Shown one piece after another: positions 15,907-24,873 of a stretch of 30,853 bases of DNA. Location: positions 1-30,853 of the forward strand of contig CAXBNF010000029.1 in assembly GCA_963977065.1 (NCBI GenBank), given 5' to 3'. The notes beneath the pieces were generated by a model. The model saw only the letters and a list, made by a program, of their open reading frames with translations. It ran no database searches and was not told the origin of the DNA. The stretch is from Planktosalinus sp963977065. Its GTDB lineage: Bacteria > Bacteroidota > Bacteroidia > Flavobacteriales > Flavobacteriaceae. A program made the position numbers and the translations under genes. Positions within the stretch are counted from its first letter, which is position 1. Each line of letters begins with the position of its first letter.

Positions 15907-18900
15907 ATGAAAAAAACGTACTTCTACCTTATGTCTAAAGCAAAAATATGGGGCCTTTTTTCTCTTATCTTTGTTTTTAACCTCTCCTTTTCACAAAACA
16001 ATTACTCGATTCAATATCAGGATATCACGATTGATTTTCCTGAAAACATTCAAAGTTTTGAATGGAATCAAATGCCCGAAAGAGCTCATTTTGACAATGG
16101 CTATTTTGGTTGGGTTCAGTTTTATGAAACCCCAAACCAAACCATTCAAGACAGATTCAAATCTGCAAATCTTGAACTTCTAGAATATATTCCTCATAAA
16201 ACTTATTTATTTTTCTTTCCGGAAAATACCTCAGTTAGTTTTTTAAGAGACAATGGGGTAAGAGGTATCATTCCGTTGGAAGCCAATTTTAAAATTTCTA
16301 AAGAATTAAAAAACCCGCCCTTTGAATCCTGGGCTATGGATGGAGATAATTATCTTGTGACTTTACAATTTCACAAAAATGTGGATGTACAATATGTAAT
16401 AGATCAATTAGCAGTTCTCCAAATAAAAGTAAAACAACAATATAAAAATACAGATTTAATTGACTTGTCAATTCCTGATAATTGTTTGGAAGAATTAGCA
16501 AACCTCCCCTTTGTAAAGTGGATTGAATTAATAGTTCCACCAGATGTCAAAGATGACACACGAGGGCGTAGTTTACACAGAGCAAACAGTCTTGATCCAC
16601 AAACTAGCGTTGGCACGAACTATACCGGTGTTGGTGTGGGGGTTTTAGTGAGAGATGATGGTATAGTGGGACCTCATATTGATTTTCAGGGAAGGATAGA
16701 TAACAGTGCCGCCAGTGGCTCTGGTCAAACACATGGTGATGGTGTTGCAGGCATAATGGCCGGAGCCGGAAACTTAAATCCCGATATGAGAGGAATGGCT
16801 GCAGGCGCAGATGTTTTTGTATCTAACTATGCTTCCAATTTTTTAGATGCTGCAACTCAAAATTACATCAATAACGATATTGTTCAAATAACAAATTCAT
16901 CATACAGTAATGGTTGTAATGCAGGATATACCACCACTGCTAGAACAGTAGATTTGCAATCAAACACCATCCCCTCTTTAATGCATGTTTTTTCCGGTGG
17001 AAATTCAAATAATAACAATTGTGGATATGGTGCTGGAAATCAATGGGGAAATATCACCGGCGGGCATAAACAAGGTAAAAATGTAATTGCAACTGCCAAT
17101 GTCTTTTTTGACGGTTCGTTAGTGGGCTCAAGCAGCAGAGGTCCTGCACACGACGGTAGAATCAAACCCGATATCACAGCAAACGGTCAAGGCCAAAATT
17201 CAACCAATGAGAACAATCAGTATTTGGTTTTTGGTGGAACATCTGGTGCCGCACCCGGTATTGCCGGTGTATCAGCCCAATTGTATGAATTGTATGCCGA
17301 ATTAAATGGAGGTGACCATCCACCTGCCGCATTGATCAAAGCAACCCTTTTAAACACGGCAAACGATTATGGAAATGTGGGACCCGATTTTAAATTCGGA
17401 TGGGGCATTGTAAATGGAAACAGAGCAGGTAAACTCATTGAAGACGGAAGATATCTAAGTGATAACATTTCTCAGGGAGTGACAAACACTCATACAATAA
17501 ATGTACCTTCCGGAACATCACAAGTTCGATTTATGGTTTATTGGAATGACCCGGCAGCAGCAGCAGGTTCAAATACAGCTCTTGTTAATGATTTAGACTT
17601 GGTAGTAAAAGATCCCTCAACAAATTCTCTTTTACCATGGATACTTGATCCAACACCCAATCCTGCAAACCTCGACGCTCCTGCGACAAATGGTATCGAC
17701 AGGCTGAACAATATGGAGCAGGTACTCATAAACAATCCTGATGCAGGAAATTATGATATAGAAATTAGTGGTTTTAATGTGCCTTTTGGTCCTCAGGAAT
17801 ATTTTGTAGTTTATGAAATAATCACTGACCAATTGGTTGTTACCTATCCTAACGGTGGAGAAAGCTTTACTCCTAATGGTGAGCAAGCGATACATTGGGA
17901 TGCGACAAATACTACCGAAGACTTTCTGCTTGAATACTCCACAAACAATGGTGGAAGCTGGTCAACCATCACGACTGTAAATAGTAATATCAGGTTATAT
18001 TCCTGGACGCCACCTAATGAAATCACCGGTGAGGCACTCATAAGAGTAAGCAGTGGGGTTTACCAAGATGAGAGTGATGCTAACTTTTCTATCGCCAATT
18101 TCCCGGGTGGTCTCATACAAGTGACACAAGTTTGCCCTGAAGATGCATCCTTTAGCTGGAATGCGGTTCCGGGAGCTGAGTCTTATGATTTTTATGTTCT
18201 GGGAGATAAATACATGGAAGTAGCGGGTACAACAAACACTAATTCTATCACCATACCAATAACTAATCCTGATGATCCAATCTGGTTTGCGGCTGTTGCC
18301 AAGAATACTACTTTGGGATGGGTTTCACGTAGATCAAATGCATTATTTTATGCCGGTGGTTTGTTGAATTGCTCTTTGTCTAATGACATATCCCTGCTAT
18401 CTATCAACAATGAACCCAATGACTTTAACTTTGTGTGTGATGATACGCCTGTAGTTATTTCAGCAACAGTAGTGAATACCGGGATTGATGCTCAAAGTGA
18501 TTTTACTATGCGCTATCAAATTAGTGGTCAGGATGCAGTTGAAGAAATTTTCACCGGCACACTCAATTCCGGCCAACAAATTGTTTATGAATTTGACACT
18601 CCTGTTTCCTTAACTGATGCCGGAGAATATACATTAAATGTTGAAGTAATAAACCCCGGTGACCAAAACACTTCAAATAATGAAGAGGAAATTAGTTTTT
18701 ATGCTACTACTGAAGCTACATCACTAGATTTTCTTGAAGATTTTGAAACTAATGGATTCCCACCAAATGGATGGGTTATTTTAAACCCTGATGATGCAAC
18801 GACTTGGGAAGAAAGAGTTCAAATTTTAGGTAGTGATGGTAATTTCTCACAAACTAGCTACATTAACAACTTTTCTTATAACGCGCCCGGCGAGGAAGAC

Positions 18901-19518
18901 ATTTTCCAAACAGAAATTTTTGATTTAACAAATGCAAGTTCAGCTTTAATGACATTTGATTTGGCTAAAGCACAATTTTCAAATAACTTTTCTGATGGAT
19001 TGCGAGTTGAAATTTCCATTGATTGCGGTGAGACTTTTACTACAATTTATGAAAAGGATGGTATGGACTTATCTACAATTCCTAATTTTGCAACCTCAAA
19101 CTGGACTCCTGCTTCTCCAGGAAACTGGAGAAATGAGCAAGTTGATCTTGCAGATTATCTAGGAAATATAGCCCTGTTCAGATTTATCAATATTAATGGG
19201 TATGGAAACAGTACCTTTATAGATAACATTAACCTTGAAGGGGTTTTGAGCACACAAACAAATGAAAGCAACCCATTTGTAATCTATCCAAACCCTGCAT
19301 CAAACGAGGTGTTTTTACGCTTTCAAAATACACCTGAGAGTGATTTAGAGGTTACAATCACAAATACGATAGGCCAAATTGTTTTCAAATCAAACTCCCT
19401 ATCGCTAGATGGAAATAACAGTGTAGTTTTAAATCTAACAAACTATTCCAGCGGATTGTATTTTATAAGTATTAAACAAAGCAGTGTTACACAGATTAAG
19501 AAATTAATTGTAAAATAA
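15907..19518 (+). CDS. S8 subtilisin-like serine protease with T9SS type A sorting domain
   Basis: The 1203-residue secreted endopeptidase has a signal sequence ending FSLIFVFNLSFSQ (start ATG 15907; Met9 is an alternative). Residues of about 30-215 form a propeptide-like region. The subtilase domain spans about 225-515: the catalytic Asp is in VRDDG (Asp250), the His in THGDGVAGI (His276), the oxyanion Asn in FSGGNSN (Asn366) and the nucleophile in GGTSGAAP (Ser446). A jelly-roll domain follows (about 520-640), with fibronectin/Ig-like beta modules (640-810), a CARDB-like segment (about 835-935) and a MAM/lectin-like module (940-1115). The last roughly 75 residues are a type A sorting domain (VIYPNPASNEVFLRF ... 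SGLYFISI ... KKLIVK), so export through T9SS is expected. It stands alone between its own -7 box and terminator. The substrate is unknown. Confidence 0.94.
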   Translation: MKKTYFYLMSKAKIWGLFSLIFVFNLSFSQNNYSIQYQDITIDFPENIQSFEWNQMPERAHFDNGYFGWVQFYETPNQTIQDRFKSANLELLEYIPHKTYLFFFPENTSVSFLRDNGVRGIIPLEANFKISKELKNPPFESWAMDGDNYLVTLQFHKNVDVQYVIDQLAVLQIKVKQQYKNTDLIDLSIPDNCLEELANLPFVKWIELIVPPDVKDDTRGRSLHRANSLDPQTSVGTNYTGVGVGVLVRDDGIVGPHIDFQGRIDNSAASGSGQTHGDGVAGIMAGAGNLNPDMRGMAAGADVFVSNYASNFLDAATQNYINNDIVQITNSSYSNGCNAGYTTTARTVDLQSNTIPSLMHVFSGGNSNNNNCGYGAGNQWGNITGGHKQGKNVIATANVFFDGSLVGSSSRGPAHDGRIKPDITANGQGQNSTNENNQYLVFGGTSGAAPGIAGVSAQLYELYAELNGGDHPPAALIKATLLNTANDYGNVGPDFKFGWGIVNGNRAGKLIEDGRYLSDNISQGVTNTHTINVPSGTSQVRFMVYWNDPAAAAGSNTALVNDLDLVVKDPSTNSLLPWILDPTPNPANLDAPATNGIDRLNNMEQVLINNPDAGNYDIEISGFNVPFGPQEYFVVYEIITDQLVVTYPNGGESFTPNGEQAIHWDATNTTEDFLLEYSTNNGGSWSTITTVNSNIRLYSWTPPNEITGEALIRVSSGVYQDESDANFSIANFPGGLIQVTQVCPEDASFSWNAVPGAESYDFYVLGDKYMEVAGTTNTNSITIPITNPDDPIWFAAVAKNTTLGWVSRRSNALFYAGGLLNCSLSNDISLLSINNEPNDFNFVCDDTPVVISATVVNTGIDAQSDFTMRYQISGQDAVEEIFTGTLNSGQQIVYEFDTPVSLTDAGEYTLNVEVINPGDQNTSNNEEEISFYATTEATSLDFLEDFETNGFPPNGWVILNPDDATTWEERVQILGSDGNFSQTSYINNFSYNAPGEEDIFQTEIFDLTNASSALMTFDLAKAQFSNNFSDGLRVEISIDCGETFTTIYEKDGMDLSTIPNFATSNWTPASPGNWRNEQVDLADYLGNIALFRFININGYGNSTFIDNINLEGVLSTQTNESNPFVIYPNPASNEVFLRFQNTPESDLEVTITNTIGQIVFKSNSLSLDGNNSVVLNLTNYSSGLYFISIKQSSVTQIKKLIVK

Positions 19519-19538
19519 ACGGTTAATTTTTCTTTCTG

Positions 19539-19573
19539 AAAACTACCCTTGAACTATCTTCAAGGGTAGTTTT
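19539..19573 (+). terminator. Intrinsic terminator after the subtilase gene
   Basis: AAAACTACCCTTGAA (19539-19553) pairs perfectly with TTCAAGGGTAGTTTT (19559-19573) around loop CTATC, followed by more T residues. It lies 20 bases past the stop codon. Confidence 0.93.
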
Positions 19574-19684
19574 TTCTTTATAAGAGTTTTTAATGATTAT
19601 TAAGTTAGATTCACTTATGATTATTTTAAACTTTGAATCATTCGCTCCAATATAATATATAGTTTAAGGTAAAAAAAGTATTCT

Positions 19685-19703
19685 AGGTGCCAACTTGTCA
19701 CCT
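19685..19703. promoter_or_regulatory. 19-base dyad before htpG (candidate operator)
   Basis: AGGTGCCAACTTGTCACCT is a near-perfect palindrome: AGGTG.CAA.TTG.CACCT, with only one mismatched pair and a central base. It is 61 bases before the htpG ATG. It does not match the CIRCE element (TTAGCACTC-N9-GAGTGCTAA). Its regulator, if any, is unknown. Confidence 0.5.
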
Positions 19704-19764
19704 CTACCCACTTGGTACTTTTTTTGCCATATCCTTTTGAAAACAATTATAAACAGAATATACT

Positions 19765-21654
19765 ATGGCAACAGGAAACATTAATGTATCGGTAGAGAAT
19801 ATCTTTCCGTTAATTAAAAAGTTTTTATACAGCGACCACGAAATCTTTTTACGTGAGCTTATTTCTAATGCGACAGACGCAACCCTTAAACTCAAACACC
19901 TCACCTCTATTGGTGAAGCCAAAGTAGAATATGGTAATCCATTAATTGAGGTAAGAATCGACAAAGACAAGAAAACCCTTCATATTTCAGATATGGGTGT
20001 TGGTATGACTGCTGAAGAGGTAGAAAAATACATCAATCAAATAGCCTTTTCAGGGGCTGAGGAGTTTATTGAAAAGTACAAAGATAAAAACGGAAAAGAC
20101 GCCGGCATCATAGGGCATTTTGGTCTTGGTTTTTACTCGGCTTTTATGGTAGCTAAAAAAGTAGAAATTATTACCAAATCATACACAGATGCTCCCGCAG
20201 CCCATTGGACATGTGATGGGTCGCCCGAATTTACACTCAAAAAAAGCAATAAAAAGGAAAGAGGTACAGAAATTATCCTTCACATTGCAGATGACAGCAC
20301 TGAGTTTTTAGAAGAAAACCGCATTAATGGTTTGTTAACCAAATACAACAAGTTTATGCCCGTGCCCATCAAGTTTGGGACACGCACTGAAACATTACCA
20401 AAGGCCGAAGGAAGCAAAGAAGACGAGCCGGCTCCAACAAAAGAGGTTGATAACATTATCAACAACCCCAATCCTGCTTGGACTAAAACACCTACAGACC
20501 TTAAAGATGAAGATTACAAAGACTTCTACCGTGAGTTGTACCCCATGCAGTTTGAAGAACCGCTTTTCAATATTCATCTTAATGTAGATTACCCATTCAA
20601 TCTCACAGGAATTTTATACTTCCCCAGATTAGGTCAGGATATGAATATGCAAAAAGACCGCATACAATTATATCAAAACCAAGTGTTTGTTACAGACAAT
20701 GTGGAAGGGATTGTTCCTGAGTTTTTAACCATGCTTAGAGGTGTAATTGACTCTCCGGATATCCCGTTGAATGTTTCAAGAAGTTACTTGCAAGCAGATG
20801 GTGCTGTCAAGAAAATCTCCAGCTATATTACACGCAAAGTAGCAGATAAATTAAACTCCTTGTTTAATGAAAATAGAGAAGACTTTGAAAAGAAATGGGA
20901 CGATATTAAAATCGTGATTGAATATGGCATGCTTTCTGAAGAAAAATTCTTTGAAAAAGCCCAGAAATTTGCCTTATACCCCACTGTTGACGGCACGTAT
21001 TTCACTTATGATGAATTGGTCGAGAAAATTAAAGAAAAACAAACAGACAAAGACGATAAACTGGTGATTTTGTATGCCGGTGATAAAGATGCACAGCACG
21101 CTTATATCGCTTCAGCGAAAGAGAAAGGCTATGAAGTGCTTTTACTGGATTCGCCAATAGTTTCACACCTCATCCAAAAACTGGAAAGTGAAAAAGAAAA
21201 AGTAAGTTTTGTGCGAGTGGACGGTGACCACATTGATAACTTGATCAAAAAAGAGGATGCAATTATTTCCAAATTAAACGATGAAGAAAAGGATACCCTT
21301 AAAACCACACTTGAAGCAATTGTACCCAAACAAAAATTCAGTGTCCAGCTTGAAGCAATGGACAGCCAGGCTAATCCCTTTATCATCACCCAACCTGAGT
21401 TTATGCGCAGAATGAAAGAAATGAGCCAAACAGGTGGTGGCGGTATGTTTGGAATGGGTAACATGCCAGAGATGTACAACCTGGTGGTGAATACCAATCA
21501 CGAATTAATTTCAGAAATTCTCAACACCAAAACTCAAAAGAAAAAAGAACGTTTGGTTAATCAGGCGCTGGATTTAGCGAGACTTTCGCAAAATCTTTTG
21601 AAAGGAGAAGAGTTGACTGCTTTTATAAAACGCAGTTATGAGATGATAAAGTAA
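19765..21654 (+). CDS. htpG: Molecular chaperone HtpG (Hsp90)
   Basis: HtpG is the cytosolic bacterial Hsp90, an ATP-dependent dimeric chaperone. The 629 residues are the usual length. The N-terminal GHKL ATPase carries LRELISNATDATLK (catalytic Glu and Mg-binding Asn), ISDMGVGMT and IGHFGLGFYSAFMVA. The middle domain has DFYRELYPMQFEEPLFNIHLNVDYPFNLTGILYFPR and the conserved NVSRSYLQAD arginine region. The C-terminal domain includes a short Gly/Met-rich stretch (TGGGGMFGMGNMPEM) before the dimer helices, as in other Bacteroidota HtpG. The promoter region holds the 19-base dyad at 19685-19703, and a hairpin terminator follows at 21730-21749. Confidence 0.97.
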   Translation: MATGNINVSVENIFPLIKKFLYSDHEIFLRELISNATDATLKLKHLTSIGEAKVEYGNPLIEVRIDKDKKTLHISDMGVGMTAEEVEKYINQIAFSGAEEFIEKYKDKNGKDAGIIGHFGLGFYSAFMVAKKVEIITKSYTDAPAAHWTCDGSPEFTLKKSNKKERGTEIILHIADDSTEFLEENRINGLLTKYNKFMPVPIKFGTRTETLPKAEGSKEDEPAPTKEVDNIINNPNPAWTKTPTDLKDEDYKDFYRELYPMQFEEPLFNIHLNVDYPFNLTGILYFPRLGQDMNMQKDRIQLYQNQVFVTDNVEGIVPEFLTMLRGVIDSPDIPLNVSRSYLQADGAVKKISSYITRKVADKLNSLFNENREDFEKKWDDIKIVIEYGMLSEEKFFEKAQKFALYPTVDGTYFTYDELVEKIKEKQTDKDDKLVILYAGDKDAQHAYIASAKEKGYEVLLLDSPIVSHLIQKLESEKEKVSFVRVDGDHIDNLIKKEDAIISKLNDEEKDTLKTTLEAIVPKQKFSVQLEAMDSQANPFIITQPEFMRRMKEMSQTGGGGMFGMGNMPEMYNLVVNTNHELISEILNTKTQKKKERLVNQALDLARLSQNLLKGEELTAFIKRSYEMIK

Positions 21655-21729
21655 AAAAATAAAAACCCCTCCTTGCAGCGCTCTTGCTATGGCGGGATGA
21701 CACAAGTAGTTAAACATCATAATCATGAG

Positions 21730-21749
21730 ATACCCGCCTGCGCGGGTAT
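21730..21749 (+). terminator. Terminator hairpin after htpG within a GCGGG-type repeat
   Basis: ATACCCGC (21730-21737) pairs with GCGGGTAT (21742-21749) around CTGC, followed by a long T tract. The preceding GGCGGGATGACAC (around 21694) and ATGAGATACCCGCCTG belong to the same style of dispersed flavobacterial repeat. It probably ends htpG transcription. Confidence 0.85.
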
Positions 21750-21799
21750 TTTTTTTGGCAAAGTACTTGATAAGGTTTTAGAACAATAAACGCTAAACC

Positions 21800-22213
21800 A
21801 TGAAACCACTATTCCTTTTTGCTTTATGCTTTTGGATCTTTCAGGGAGTGAGCTCTCAAACCATTCAAAACTCCAGTTACAGTACCACAGGTTATATAAA
21901 ATCAGATGGTACCATACAAACTTCAAGTTACAGTACTGTAGGATATATTAGAGACGACGGAAGAATTCAAAATAGTAGCTATTCAACCATTGGGTACATT
22001 CGTGATGACGGTCGCATTCAAAACAGTAGTTACAGCACTGTGGGTTATGTAAAAGAAGATGGTAGGGTGCAAAACAGCAGTTATTCCACCATAGGCTATG
22101 TAAAAGAAGACGGTAGAGTTCAAAACAGCAGTTACAGCACAATTGGTTATGCTCGAGGTGTTAAAAAAGAATGGGCTGCCGTGGTTTTTTTCTTTTTTGA
22201 GTTTGATAAATAA
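21800..22213 (+). CDS. Small secreted protein with five 17-residue repeats
   Basis: The 137-residue protein has a signal peptide (MKPLFLFALCFWIFQGVSSQ). Five complete tandem units follow, each 17 residues with the pattern Q-[NT]-S-S-Y-S-T-x-G-Y-[IV]-[KR]-x-D-G-x-[IV], at residues 23-39, 40-56, 57-73, 74-90 and 91-107. A partial sixth unit is at 108-119. The C-terminus is charged and then strongly hydrophobic and aromatic (VKKEWAAVVFFFFEFDK), which could end in a membrane strand. The repeats are 51-base units that remain similar in DNA. I recall Bacteroidota proteins of this pattern being annotated as '5-fold beta-flower', and five full units would suit that name, but I cannot verify the match. 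There is no catalytic motif. It may be expressed alone; htpG ends with a terminator upstream. Confidence 0.85.
   Translation: MKPLFLFALCFWIFQGVSSQTIQNSSYSTTGYIKSDGTIQTSSYSTVGYIRDDGRIQNSSYSTIGYIRDDGRIQNSSYSTVGYVKEDGRVQNSSYSTIGYVKEDGRVQNSSYSTIGYARGVKKEWAAVVFFFFEFDK
21866..22156 (+). repeat. 51-base in-frame tandem repeats (five full, one partial)
   Basis: Units begin at 21866, 21917, 21968, 22019 and 22070, with a partial unit at 22121-22156. They encode the 17-residue repeats of the preceding CDS. Neighbouring units share words such as AACAGCAGTTA and GAAGACGGTAGAGT, so the array looks like it grew by unit duplication. Confidence 0.88.
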
Positions 22214-22305
22214 AACCAAAACCCAACTTAACCAAATTCGATAGATTTTGTTACTTTGTAACAGTTACTAAATTTTTGATACAAATAGACAAATAAAACA
22301 AATCA

Positions 22306-23778
22306 ATGAAAAATACGTTTCTCCTCACTCTCCTTCTTTTTACCGGAATTGTTTTTGCGCAAACAGACAAAGAAATTGCTGCTTCACTCATCACCAAAGA
22401 AAAAATTGAAGGACATGTTTATTTCCTCGCCAGTGACGAGCTTAAAGGCAGAGCCACCGGAACAAATGAAAACAAAATAGCCGCACAATATCTGGCCAAT
22501 GCTTTTCGGTCTTATGGAGCAAAACAAGTGCCTGGAGCTAATGGTTATTTTCAGGATGTACCCTTTTCAAAAACCACTCCAGCCACAATGCGCAACCTCA
22601 TTGTTAATGGCGAAGAGGTTGAAACAGCGCCTTTGCCGGTGGGTGGAGGAAATTTTAGTTATGAGGGTGCCGCTGTTTACCTAAATTATGGTTTGGAAGA
22701 AGACTATGTGGGACAAGATGTAACCGGAAAAATAGTCTATATAAAAGCCGGAAGTGAAACGGCAACAAGTCCGCAGGATATGTTTCGATTGATGGAACAA
22801 AAAAGAGACCTCGCAAAAAATAACGGTGCTATAGCGGTGATAGAGCTTGCAAATATCAATCCAATTATTTGGAGTTATATTGAAAATGCTTTCGGCGAAA
22901 GCCGTATGACACTCCAAAGTGATGAAGAAAAAGAAGATGATTTTAATTATATCTGGTCGATTGACCCCAATAATGAAATCGCAAACTCATTAGCAACAAA
23001 ACGCAGTAATTTTGCAAAAGTAACCATTTCGGGCATTGATGAGCAAACTATTATGTGTCGCAATGTTGTCGCGATGATAGAAGGCACAGACCCCAAACTC
23101 AAAGAGGAGTTTATAATTTACTCTGGTCATTATGACCACGTAGGTATTGGCACACCTGATGCTACTGGAGACTCTATTTACAATGGAGCCAGAGACAATG
23201 TAGTGGGTGTGACAACCGTTTTAAGTATGGCTGAAAATTTAGCCAAATACCCTACAAAAAGAAGTGCCTTATTTATTTTATATACCGGTGAGGAAATGGG
23301 TTTACACGGGAGTAACTATTATGTTGAAAATCCTTTACTGCCACTTGAGAATATGGTTTTTTGCTTTAACAGCGATAATGCAGGCTATAATGACACCTCA
23401 TTGATAACTATATTTGGATTGGGAAGAACCACAGCCGAAAATGACATCAAAGTTGCAGCAACGGCTTTCGGTTTAACCGCTATTGATGATCCCGCACCGG
23501 AACAAAATCTGTTTGAACGCAGCGACAACATCAACTTTGCCAGAAAAGGAATACCTGCGCCAACATTTTCTATGGGATTCACTTCTTTTTCAGGTCAAGT
23601 AACTGAAACCTATCATAAACCCAATGATGAAGCACACACCATAGATTATGATTATTTGGTTAAATTTTTTAAATCCTATGTGCTTGCCGGAAGACTTATT
23701 GGTAACAATCCCAAAACACCTTTTTGGACTCAAGGAGACAAATATGAAGAAGCCGGAAAAGCTTTGTATAAAAAGTAA
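22306..23778 (+). CDS. Secreted M28-family metallopeptidase
   Basis: The 490-residue protein has a signal peptide ending FTGIVFAQ. A PA-type insert lies at about 115-240 (GAAVYLNYGL, GKIVYIKAGS). The M28 catalytic domain carries the expected two-zinc ligands in order: His275 in SGHYDHVG, Asp297 in NGARDN (bridging), Glu329/Glu330 in LYTGEEMGLHGS (base and ligand), Asp357 in FNSDNAG and His437 in TYHKPNDEAHT. The family includes aminopeptidases and carboxypeptidases; the exact specificity is not readable. There is no T9SS sorting domain, so it is probably periplasmic. The upstream gap (22214-22305) contains GTTAC-TTT-GTAAC (22250-22262), a short dyad overlapping a weak -7-like TACTTTG. It is convergent with the DUF1028 gene, whose stop codon lies 4 bases beyond its own. 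Confidence 0.94.
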   Translation: MKNTFLLTLLLFTGIVFAQTDKEIAASLITKEKIEGHVYFLASDELKGRATGTNENKIAAQYLANAFRSYGAKQVPGANGYFQDVPFSKTTPATMRNLIVNGEEVETAPLPVGGGNFSYEGAAVYLNYGLEEDYVGQDVTGKIVYIKAGSETATSPQDMFRLMEQKRDLAKNNGAIAVIELANINPIIWSYIENAFGESRMTLQSDEEKEDDFNYIWSIDPNNEIANSLATKRSNFAKVTISGIDEQTIMCRNVVAMIEGTDPKLKEEFIIYSGHYDHVGIGTPDATGDSIYNGARDNVVGVTTVLSMAENLAKYPTKRSALFILYTGEEMGLHGSNYYVENPLLPLENMVFCFNSDNAGYNDTSLITIFGLGRTTAENDIKVAATAFGLTAIDDPAPEQNLFERSDNINFARKGIPAPTFSMGFTSFSGQVTETYHKPNDEAHTIDYDYLVKFFKSYVLAGRLIGNNPKTPFWTQGDKYEEAGKALYKK

Positions 23779-23782
23779 TGTT

Positions 23783-24787
23783 CTATTTCTTTAAAAACTT
23801 AAATGTAACATTGCCTTGATTGGTTTCCACATTTAGGAAATACATACCGGATGAAAAGGATTCTGTATCTATAATCAAATTTGAAGCAGATGTCTCTGAA
23901 AGGGTATAGTTAATTGATTTTCCCACTAAATTAAAAACCGTTAATTTATCAATAACAATTCCTGAAGCCAGTGTGATGTTGATAAAATTTGTAGCGGGAT
24001 TAGGAAATATTTGTATTTGAGATGCAAGCGTAAAGTCACCGGCACTCAAAAAAGAATCATATAAATCCTGAAGAATATCAATAGGTTCAATCCCTGGTGC
24101 TTGTTGTCCCACATTAAGACGAAGATATGGACCTGATGGGTCATCATTGGGTCTGTAAACCAATAAATAAGCAGTAGTTGATGAGGTTCCCGCAGATAAA
24201 CAGCGAGAGTCAGCACCGGGTAGATTGGCACCCTGCATTGCTGCCATCAATTTATCAGCCAAAGTCCCTTCTGTAGAGTTAAAATTATTTTCCATATTGT
24301 CAATGACCGTTTGATTCAATAAAATATTTCCTTGAACACTAAAGGTAGCACCTTGGCGGTCTTCTTTATAATCATCTGCCTGACTTCCGGTAAAACCGGC
24401 AACCCGCGGATTTCCTTCAGGGTCAAAATCTGCGATACCATATTGTCTGAACTCCGGATTGAAGTTTTGACTCGAGCAGGCATCATTATTGAGTAACCAA
24501 TCAATAATTTCTGATGGACTTGCGCCGTTTTCCATTTGGTCAATGGCATTGTTAAGGTTGACATTTGGAATACATACCCACGCTTGAGAATTCACTCCTC
24601 CCCGTCCGGGAATAATTTTAGTGATAATATCAATAATCCCTGAAGCCCCCACTCCTGTAACACAAGAGGCTCCTGCAGAACCAATTTCTCCGGTAACAGG
24701 GTCAACGGCTATAATCGAAAAAGTATCTTGTGCAAAAAGCTGTAAATTAAATGTGAGAAGTAAAAAAAGTAAAAATAAAGATTTCAT
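23783..24787 (-). CDS. DUF1028 protein with T9SS type A sorting domain
   Basis: The 334-residue protein has a signal peptide (MKSLFLLFLLLTFNLQLFAQ). The DUF1028 domain (about 21-250) begins DTFSIIAVDPVTGEIGSAGASCVTGVGA and continues with IDIITKIIPGRGGVNSQAW and ADKLMAAMQGANLPGADSRCLSAGTSSTTAYLLVYRP. DUF1028 has an Ntn-hydrolase-like fold in known members, but the substrate is not established. The C-terminal roughly 75 residues form a type A sorting domain (IFPNPATNFINITL ... SSGMYFLNVETNQGNVTFKFLKK), so it should be exported through T9SS and cell-surface bound. It is convergent with the M28 peptidase. A -7 box lies at 24804-24811. Confidence 0.93.
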   Translation of the reverse strand: MKSLFLLFLLLTFNLQLFAQDTFSIIAVDPVTGEIGSAGASCVTGVGASGIIDIITKIIPGRGGVNSQAWVCIPNVNLNNAIDQMENGASPSEIIDWLLNNDACSSQNFNPEFRQYGIADFDPEGNPRVAGFTGSQADDYKEDRQGATFSVQGNILLNQTVIDNMENNFNSTEGTLADKLMAAMQGANLPGADSRCLSAGTSSTTAYLLVYRPNDDPSGPYLRLNVGQQAPGIEPIDILQDLYDSFLSAGDFTLASQIQIFPNPATNFINITLASGIVIDKLTVFNLVGKSINYTLSETSASNLIIDTESFSSGMYFLNVETNQGNVTFKFLKK

Positions 24788-24803
24788 AGTTTTTTGTATT
24801 TAT

Positions 24804-24811
24804 CAAATTTA
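24804..24811 (-). promoter_or_regulatory. Bacteroidota -7 box before the DUF1028 gene
   Basis: Minus-strand TAAATTTG matches TAnnTTTG and lies 16 bases before the ATG. There is no clear -33 box. Confidence 0.45.
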
Positions 24812-24873
24812 CAAAAAAATAATGGTTAGTTTTATAGTCTGTTTTACCACAACCGTTTACAAAAATTTACTGA

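Noticed and set aside
19685..19703. CIRCE element (HrcA operator) before htpG
   Set aside because: The dyad sequence and its spacing do not match TTAGCACTC-N9-GAGTGCTAA.
21866..22156. Regular 51-base repeats, CRISPR-like at first glance
   Set aside because: Units are contiguous without spacers, stay in frame and encode 17-residue protein repeats after a signal peptide.
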